Below are positions 6,072-11,262 of a stretch of DNA of 11,262 nucleotides, piece after piece. Below the pieces are notes generated by a model that saw nothing but the letters and a program-made list of their open reading frames with translations, had not been told where the DNA came from and did no database searches. A program made the translations under genes and the position numbers. Source of the DNA: Alphaproteobacteria bacterium (lineage in GTDB: Bacteria > Pseudomonadota > Alphaproteobacteria > Micropepsales > Micropepsaceae); NCBI GenBank assembly GCA_017307315.1, contig JAFKFF010000329.1, positions 1 through 11,262 of the forward strand, in the 5' to 3' direction. The stretch's first letter is position 1. Each line of letters starts with the position of its first letter.

Positions 6072-9019
6072 GCCTCCTCCGGTCCGGACACCGACCATTC
6101 GCGCACCCGTGCGAGATGATCGTAATCGCCTTCGGATGAGAGGCTGAAAGGCCGCACCCGCGAGCGATAGGGCGTGGCGGGATCGTCGAACCAGGCGATG
6201 CGCGCGGCGAGTTGGGAAACGGCGCGGGCGATCAGCTCCGGCACATCGGTCAAAGGTTGCGCCCGGCCGCCTTCCGCGCCGCCGGAAATCTGAAGATAGA
6301 GCAGTTCTTCCGCCGCCAGCTTGTCCAAGCCGGTAAAGCCGCCCGCCGCCAGAATGGCGCCTTCCAGAGGCAGTTGTGGCGTGAGCAATTCGCGGACCTG
6401 GGCCGCGCTCGGCGGCCGGCCGGTCTTGTAATCGAGGATCGCGGCATTGCCGTCATTCAGCAGGTCGATGCGGTCGGCCACGCCGCTGAGGACGAACTCT
6501 CCGCCGGGTGCGGAGAAGGTGCGCTCGCCGCGAACCTCCAGCACGCTGCGGGCGATGCCGTCGGTGCGATCGCGTTCGAACGCCGCGAACCAGTGGGTGG
6601 CCTTTTCGAAGCGCGGGCGCCACACCGCCAGTGCGGCTTTGGGGATCGCCAGCTCTTGGAAAACATCGTCCGCGATCGCCATGAGCCGGGCCGCCGCCTC
6701 TTCGGGCGGGTTGGCGGGAAATTTCTGCTTGAAGAGTTCCAGAATGCGGTGAAGCGCGGTGCCGCGCTCCAGCGGACCGACCGACGCATCGAGCGGATCG
6801 AGCGGCCTCAATTTCAAGACATGGCGCGCGTAGATGGCATAGGGATCGCGCAACCAGGTTTCGATTTCGGTGACGGACAGCCGGCGCGGCCTCTTGTCCA
6901 GCGGCGGCCGAGGCGCGGGCGGCGCAATGGGTGGGAGCGGTTGGACCGCATCCAACCGCCGGGCATTTTCCGCATGCGGACTTTGCGGAATTGCGAGGCC
7001 GAGGCCGCCGGTCAGTTGCGACAACCGCTGCAGCCAGCGCGATGCGATGGTGGGCGCGCCTTCCGCCTTGGCGGCCCGGGTGAGGAGCACTTCGCCACCG
7101 GCGGCCAGACCCGCGAAATCATGCGCCGCCAGGCCGATGGCGCGTTCGGGCTGCTCCAGGCCCAAAGTTTCGCGCATGGGGCGGGAGAACCAGGGATCGG
7201 CCGGCACGCTCTGGGGCCAAGTGCCTTCGTTCAATCCGCCCAGGATGGTGAGGTCGAAATTCTGCAGCCGCGCTTCCAGCGGACCCAGAATAGCGATGGC
7301 ACGATGGCGGGTGAAACGGGGCCGCACCGCGGTCTTCATGGCGAGCGCGCGCAAAAGCGAGGGATAGGCGCGGGGCTCGAACGGCGGCAGTCCCGCCGCC
7401 CCGTCGCGGAATTGCGCGAAGAACTGGGCGGCGGCTTCGCCGTCCGCACCGCCCCAGATCGGACAATCCTGGCCTTCGGCGCAGGACAATCGTTCCGCCG
7501 CCATGAGGTGCGCCCCGATGATGTCGGGCAGCGCCAGCGCGGTTTCGCGGAATGCCTGTTCCAGCGGCTCCAGCACGCGCGTCACGTTTTCCCACCACTC
7601 GTCGAGGTCTGCGCAGATCGCCCGCGTGCCGGGATCGCGCGCCTGGCCTTGCGCATGCGCGATGGCGCGGGCAATTCCGGCCAGACCCGGATCGGGGCGC
7701 GGACCGCGCAAGGCGATGCGGTCCAGGGCGCGCGCCTGGCGTCGGAAGACGGCGGCATCGCCCTCGAGGCGGGCGAAAGGATGCTTGAGCAACGCCAGCA
7801 ACGGCACCGGCGAAAATTCCTGTTCGGCGGCTTCGGCCAGCAGGCAAAGAAAGGCACCGGCGCTGGTGTGGGCGAGAGGGCGACCGGCGGAATCGTCGAT
7901 CGCGATCTGCCAGCGTTCCAGTTCACCCGCCACCCGCCGGGCCAGCATCCGGTCCGGCGTGATCAGGGCGGCGGTTCTGCCATCCCGCTCCAGCGTTTCG
8001 CGCAGCGCCAATGCAATGATGAGCGCCTCCTGTGCCGGGTCGGGGGCGGTCGCGAGCGCCATGCCGGACAAGCCTTGCGCGAGATCGCCGCCGCCGGCAT
8101 CGGCCAAGGCCCGCCAGGCATCGGTGGTGGGCGCGGGCCGCAAGGTTTCGCGCAAGAGATGCTCGCGCGCCGGATCGGGCGCGCCGCCGTGCCACTCCTT
8201 CACGGCGTCCCGTGGGACGCCGACCGAATCCAATAGTTGCTTGAGCCCGAATTGCGGGTGGCCGGGATCGAGCGCGCGCCAGCTTTTTTCGTCGAGCAAC
8301 CGGTCGAGGCCGGGCAACACCAATGCGCCCTGCTCCAGGCGGGCGATCACGCCCAGGAGGCGCGCGGTGGCGGGGATCGAACCGGTCGAGCCGGCGGCGA
8401 TGACCATGGCGGTGGGCGGGTTTCGTTCCAGCCGGTCGGCCAGAAGAGACAATGTCAAATTGCGGCGCGTTACGGGATTGACGGCTTTTTCTTCCTCGAG
8501 GATCGCGGGCCAGTGATCGCGGATCAAGGCGAGAAAGCGGGTGACATTCTCCCAATGCGCCGCCAGCGGCAGCGGCGCGAGTTTTTCCAGTTCGGCAAGA
8601 TCGACGCTTTGCCGTTCGGCATCGTCCATCACCCTGGCGAGGCTCTCCGCCAGCGCGGCGGCTTGCGAAAAGCCCATGCGCTCGCCCCGGCCTTCGCTCC
8701 ATCGCCGGATCAGAGCCGCCAGCAGCAATTGCCGGCGGACCGGTGTGATCGCGGGCGGCAAATCGAAATCTTCGGCGGCGGCATCGAACTGGACATCGTC
8801 CTCGTCGCTGTCGCCCAAGGCGCGAAACTGCGGCAGCAGCGCCGCCCCGCCCAGCACCTTCGCGAAGGCGTCACCGAAGCGGCGCGCGGCGCGCCGTGTG
8901 GGGAGATAAATGGTGACATCGGCAAGGGCGAAGGGACCGTCGGCCAGACGCGTCATCAATCCGCGCGCCAGGGTCTCGCCGAAAGGCGCGCTGGCCGGGA
9001 TCGAAAAGATCCCGCTCAT
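6068..9019 (-). CDS. addB: AddB, double-strand break repair subunit (alphaproteobacterial type)
   Basis: Encodes 983 residues, a normal length for this family. AddB is the partner of AddA: it has a helicase-like fold without an ATPase motor (no Walker A is visible; the N-terminus has IYLPTRRAARRF at 37-48) and a C-terminal RecB-like nuclease that cuts one DNA strand. The core motif LGGLNEGTWP lies at about 590-600. The nuclease domain starts near 710 (SVTEIETWLRDPYAIYA) and contains ILDYKTG with Asp863 and Lys865. The cysteines that bind an Fe-S cluster in Bacillus-type AddB are absent, which is usual in Alphaproteobacteria. Start: ATG at 9019 overlaps the murU stop (ATGA, 9019-9016); the frame stays open to 9142, but that extension lies inside murU and has no family-like sequence. 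The gene looks fully intact, in contrast to addA, which overlaps its stop by 4 bp. Confidence 0.95.
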   Translation of the reverse strand: MSGIFSIPASAPFGETLARGLMTRLADGPFALADVTIYLPTRRAARRFGDAFAKVLGGAALLPQFRALGDSDEDDVQFDAAAEDFDLPPAITPVRRQLLLAALIRRWSEGRGERMGFSQAAALAESLARVMDDAERQSVDLAELEKLAPLPLAAHWENVTRFLALIRDHWPAILEEEKAVNPVTRRNLTLSLLADRLERNPPTAMVIAAGSTGSIPATARLLGVIARLEQGALVLPGLDRLLDEKSWRALDPGHPQFGLKQLLDSVGVPRDAVKEWHGGAPDPAREHLLRETLRPAPTTDAWRALADAGGGDLAQGLSGMALATAPDPAQEALIIALALRETLERDGRTAALITPDRMLARRVAGELERWQIAIDDSAGRPLAHTSAGAFLCLLAEAAEQEFSPVPLLALLKHPFARLEGDAAVFRRQARALDRIALRGPRPDPGLAGIARAIAHAQGQARDPGTRAICADLDEWWENVTRVLEPLEQAFRETALALPDIIGAHLMAAERLSCAEGQDCPIWGGADGEAAAQFFAQFRDGAAGLPPFEPRAYPSLLRALAMKTAVRPRFTRHRAIAILGPLEARLQNFDLTILGGLNEGTWPQSVPADPWFSRPMRETLGLEQPERAIGLAAHDFAGLAAGGEVLLTRAAKAEGAPTIASRWLQRLSQLTGGLGLAIPQSPHAENARRLDAVQPLPPIAPPAPRPPLDKRPRRLSVTEIETWLRDPYAIYARHVLKLRPLDPLDASVGPLERGTALHRILELFKQKFPANPPEEAAARLMAIADDVFQELAIPKAALAVWRPRFEKATHWFAAFERDRTDGIARSVLEVRGERTFSAPGGEFVLSGVADRIDLLNDGNAAILDYKTGRPPSAAQVRELLTPQLPLEGAILAAGGFTGLDKLAAEELLYLQISGGAEGGRAQPLTDVPELIARAVSQLAARIAWFDDPATPYRSRVRPFSLSSEGDYDHLARVREWSVSGPEEA

Positions 9020-9735
9020 GCCCGTCCCAGCCGGGTGAGAAACGCTTCGGCATCGTCGCGCGCTTCGGGACTTCCCACATGCAGCCAGACGCCATCGAGC
9101 CGCGCGCCATAGAGCCGCCCTTTCTGAATGGCGCGGTTCCACACGATGTTGGTGGAAAAGGCCGGCGCGGGCGGATCGGCGAACAGCCGGGGATGAACCA
9201 GCTGCACGCCGGGGAAGGCGAATGGCGAGACCAGGCGTTCGGGCACGCGGGCGATCTGCCCGGTGGGCGACAGACGAAAATCGCCGCGCCAGCCTTCATA
9301 GCCCAGGGCCGATACCATGGCGGCCAAGAGCAACAGCCCATCCATGCGCGCATCGTCCCAAAGCCGCGCCAGAGTGGGAAGCGCCGAACCGTAGCCTTCG
9401 ACCCAGATAGAATCCGAATTGAGAATGAAGAAAGGCTCGTTCCGGAAGTGCGGCAGCGCCTGGACCACGCCGCCGCCGGTGTCGAGCAGCGCATCGTCCT
9501 CCGCGGAATAACGGATTTCGATATCCGTCCGCTTGTCGAGGTGGGCTTTCAGCATCTGGGCGCGGTAATGCAGGTTGACCACCGCCAGTTCCACGCCCGC
9601 CGCGACCAGCCGGTCCAATGCGTGATCGATCAGCGCCTTGCCGCCGACGGCGATCAACGGCTTGGGCCGGTCGTCTGTGAGGGGGCGCATCCGCGTGCCC
9701 AGGCCTGCGGCCATCACCATGGCGCGGCGGATCAC
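9016..9735 (-). CDS. murU: MurU-like sugar-1-phosphate nucleotidyltransferase
   Basis: Encodes 239 residues of the NTP-transferase fold. MurU converts MurNAc-1-phosphate and UTP to UDP-MurNAc, letting the cell reuse peptidoglycan sugar without de novo synthesis; in bacteria with this route it gives intrinsic fosfomycin tolerance. Visible marks: the nucleotide-binding start MVMAAGLGTRMRPLT with G11-LGTRM16, RPKPL at 23-27 with Lys25, LDTGGG at 84-89, the metal-binding Asp108 in ILNSDS, and WLHVGSPEA near the end. The start is GTG at 9735, which overlaps the upstream stop (GTGA, 9735-9732) and has TTGGAG 8 bases before it; ATG at 9720 is the alternative. The neighbouring kinase makes the AmgK-MurU assignment strong, though other sugar-phosphate substrates cannot be excluded from sequence. 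Confidence 0.9.
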   Translation of the reverse strand: MIRRAMVMAAGLGTRMRPLTDDRPKPLIAVGGKALIDHALDRLVAAGVELAVVNLHYRAQMLKAHLDKRTDIEIRYSAEDDALLDTGGGVVQALPHFRNEPFFILNSDSIWVEGYGSALPTLARLWDDARMDGLLLLAAMVSALGYEGWRGDFRLSPTGQIARVPERLVSPFAFPGVQLVHPRLFADPPAPAFSTNIVWNRAIQKGRLYGARLDGVWLHVGSPEARDDAEAFLTRLGRA

Positions 9736-10829
9736 GCGGACTCCAATTCCGGCAAGGTGCGCCGCTCTTTTGGAAGCGTATTGTCGTACCAGGACTTGAG
9801 GTCGGCGAGCAGCGGATGGCTAAGATCGCGTTCGAGATAGCCCCAGACGCGGGGCAGATAGGAGAGGTAGCGCCGCTTGCCGTCGCGCGCGTAGAGCCTG
9901 GCGAAGATGCCCACGATCTTGGCGTTGCGCTGTGCCGCCATCACCGCCATCTCGGCCCGGAAGCGTCCTTCGTCCAGTGGCGTGCCTTGTCCCCGCATCG
10001 CCCCCAAATAATGCAACGTGGCGGCTTCCCCAAGTTCGGGCGGAACATCGCGGCGCGCGTCTTCGGTGAGCGAGATTAGGTCATAGGCGCGGCTGCCGGC
10101 GACGGCATCCTGGAAATCGATCAAGCCAACGCGCTGAAGGCCGGTCCGTTCGGGCAGCCACAGCAGATTCTGGGCATGATAGTCGCGATGGACGAAGACC
10201 GGCTCATCGCCGGCAATGGCGCGCAGGGCCGCGCGCCACAATTCACGATGATCGCGATATTCGCTCTCGCTGGCCTTGCGGCCCAGCGCCAGCGGCAGGA
10301 ACCATTCCAGCATCAGGTCGGTTTCCGCGATCAGCGCGATGTCGTCATAGGCGAAGAGGGGAATGCCTGGCGCCAATTCCCGTGGCGCCCTGTCCCTGTG
10401 AAGGCAGGCCAGCACTTCCACCGCAGCCTTGTAAAGACGCTCCTCGTCACCGCCCTGCGCCAGGACGTCGGCGTACAATGCATCGCCAAGGTCTTCCAGC
10501 AGTACCCAGCCTTGCGGAAAATCCGCGGCATGGATGGCGGGCGCCGCCAGGCCCTGCGCGCGCAGGAAATCCGACACCGCGGCGAAGCGGCGGCAATCGG
10601 CGCCCGCCAGCCGCGCCATGGCATTGTATCCCAGCGCGCGGCGGGCGGCCTCATCGGCGTCCGCCGGCGCGATCGCGCTTTCCGCGCCTTGAGGCTGGTG
10701 CATCAGCATCGCCTGGCGACCCTTATGGCGCAGGCGCGCATAGCTGCGGGTCGAGGCATCGCCGGCCAGGGGAATGATGTCGGCGCCGTCCCAACCGGAA
10801 GCCGCCAGAAAATGCGCGCGCTCAGCCAT
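9732..10829 (-). CDS. amgK: AmgK-like N-acetylmuramate/N-acetylglucosamine anomeric kinase
   Basis: Encodes 365 residues of the aminoglycoside-phosphotransferase (APH) fold. AmgK phosphorylates MurNAc or GlcNAc at the anomeric carbon with ATP, feeding MurU next door. Visible marks: the N-terminal [11 protein letters not shown] (23-33) typical of this subfamily, hinge-like WVLLEDLGD at 108-116, the catalytic loop HRDYHAQN at 214-221 with Asp216 and Asn221, and the metal-binding Asp238 in LIDFQDA. Start: ATG at 10829, overlapping the tsaE stop by 8 bp, with GGAAAGG upstream. The frame stays open to 10916, but the extra sequence lies in tsaE and does not look like the family. Older annotations often call this gene aminoglycoside phosphotransferase; its position beside murU argues against drug modification. 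Confidence 0.9.
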   Translation of the reverse strand: MAERAHFLAASGWDGADIIPLAGDASTRSYARLRHKGRQAMLMHQPQGAESAIAPADADEAARRALGYNAMARLAGADCRRFAAVSDFLRAQGLAAPAIHAADFPQGWVLLEDLGDALYADVLAQGGDEERLYKAAVEVLACLHRDRAPRELAPGIPLFAYDDIALIAETDLMLEWFLPLALGRKASESEYRDHRELWRAALRAIAGDEPVFVHRDYHAQNLLWLPERTGLQRVGLIDFQDAVAGSRAYDLISLTEDARRDVPPELGEAATLHYLGAMRGQGTPLDEGRFRAEMAVMAAQRNAKIVGIFARLYARDGKRRYLSYLPRVWGYLERDLSHPLLADLKSWYDNTLPKERRTLPELESA

Positions 10830-11262
10830 GCTGCCTTTCCAATGCCTGCCAGCGGGCCGGCCCTTCCAGCCGCGCCCGGCGATCTTGGTTCGCCGACAAT
10901 TCGACCAGCAAAGCATCCGGAGGAAGGCGGCCTTCCGCGCGCTCCGGCCATTCGATCAGCGCGGCGCCGTCCTCCAGGATTTCATCCAGGCCGAGTTCGT
11001 CCAATTCCGATGCGCGCTTGAGACGGTAGAGGTCGAAATGGCTGACCGGCAAGCGGGGCGTGTCATAGCCCTGCACCAGGGTGAAGGTGGGGCTGGGGAC
11101 GGCTTCCGACACGCCCAGCGCGCTGAGGACCGCGCGCGCCAGGGTGGTCTTGCCGCTGCCCAGGTCGCCTTTCAGCAGCACCGTGTCGCCGGGCCGCAGC
11201 GCATCCGCGATGGCCGCGCCCAGCCGGGCGGTGGCTCCCAGATCGGGCAACACCACCATCAT
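10822..11262 (-). CDS. tsaE: TsaE, ATPase for tRNA t6A37 synthesis
   Basis: TsaE works with TsaB and TsaD to make threonylcarbamoyl-adenosine at position 37 of ANN-decoding tRNAs; its ATPase resets the complex. It is essential in many bacteria. Visible marks: Walker [10 protein letters not shown] at 32-40, [10 protein letters not shown] at 57-66, HFDLYRL at 75-81, and LIEWPERA at 102-109. The 146 residues visible match the usual 140-160. ATG codons occur at the last 6 bases of the window (11262 and 11259). The N-terminus, [15 protein letters not shown], is about as long as in relatives, so the gene may be complete, but the true start could lie just beyond the edge. The stop overlaps the amgK start by 8 bp, making it the first visible member of the coupled operon. 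Confidence 0.93.
   Translation of the reverse strand: MMVVLPDLGATARLGAAIADALRPGDTVLLKGDLGSGKTTLARAVLSALGVSEAVPSPTFTLVQGYDTPRLPVSHFDLYRLKRASELDELGLDEILEDGAALIEWPERAEGRLPPDALLVELSANQDRRARLEGPARWQALERQHG

Noticed and set aside
6212..8236. A 674-codon open frame on the plus strand opposite addB, and other long plus-strand frames (3917-5239, 4782-6119, 2846-3904, 8237-9112)
   Set aside because: They lie exactly opposite clearly coding addB, addA and murU, their translations are rich in Arg, Gln, Gly and Ala with no recognisable domain, and GC-rich genes routinely leave such antisense frames open.
9020..9142. Longer AddB N-terminus starting at 9142
   Set aside because: The extra 41 residues overlap murU, are Arg-rich and unlike the family; the ATGA overlap at 9019 is the better start.
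9732..10829. Aminoglycoside resistance phosphotransferase
   Set aside because: It shares the APH fold, but the GDASTRSY start and its place next to murU fit AmgK much better.
10830..10916. Longer AmgK N-terminus starting at 10916
   Set aside because: The extra 29 residues lie inside tsaE and the family-like sequence begins after the ATG at 10829, which has a ribosome-binding site.

Overview
The window is GC-rich DNA (roughly two thirds G+C by eye) with every convincing gene on the minus strand. The AddA/AddB proteins are of the alphaproteobacterial kind, and the order tsaE - amgK - murU - addB - addA - trxA is a familiar housekeeping block of Alphaproteobacteria. I therefore read it as an alphaproteobacterial chromosome or metagenome contig; I cannot place it more finely from sequence alone.

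In transcription order (right to left): tsaE (tRNA t6A ATPase, at the right edge and possibly missing its first codons), amgK (amino-sugar kinase) and murU (nucleotidyltransferase), which together form the cell-wall sugar recycling pair, then addB and addA (double-strand-break helicase-nuclease). These five are packed with 4 or 8 bp stop/start overlaps and look like one translationally coupled operon. After a 101 bp gap comes trxA (thioredoxin), and after another 79 bp gap an exported M28B metallopeptidase resembling glutamate carboxypeptidase II. The left 185 bp hold a tandem duplication that copies the end of the peptidase gene together with a palindrome just downstream of it.

Two of the seven genes are broken. 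addA changes frame at about 4781, exactly where helicase motifs III and IV should be; both halves are otherwise well conserved, so a stretch of about 150 bp (length 3n+2) seems to be missing. The peptidase changes frame at about 690, where roughly a dozen residues of the linker to its C-terminal dimerisation domain seem to be missing; its catalytic domain and all metal ligands stay open. Either these are recent gene-inactivating deletions or they are assembly faults, and the left-edge tandem repeat makes the second possibility worth testing first.

Functionally the block is housekeeping: tRNA modification, peptidoglycan sugar salvage, recombination repair, redox control and an exported peptidase. 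I found no CRISPR array, insertion sequence, RNA gene, toxin-antitoxin pair, phage gene or new defence-like system. The noteworthy content is the structural damage and the repeat.
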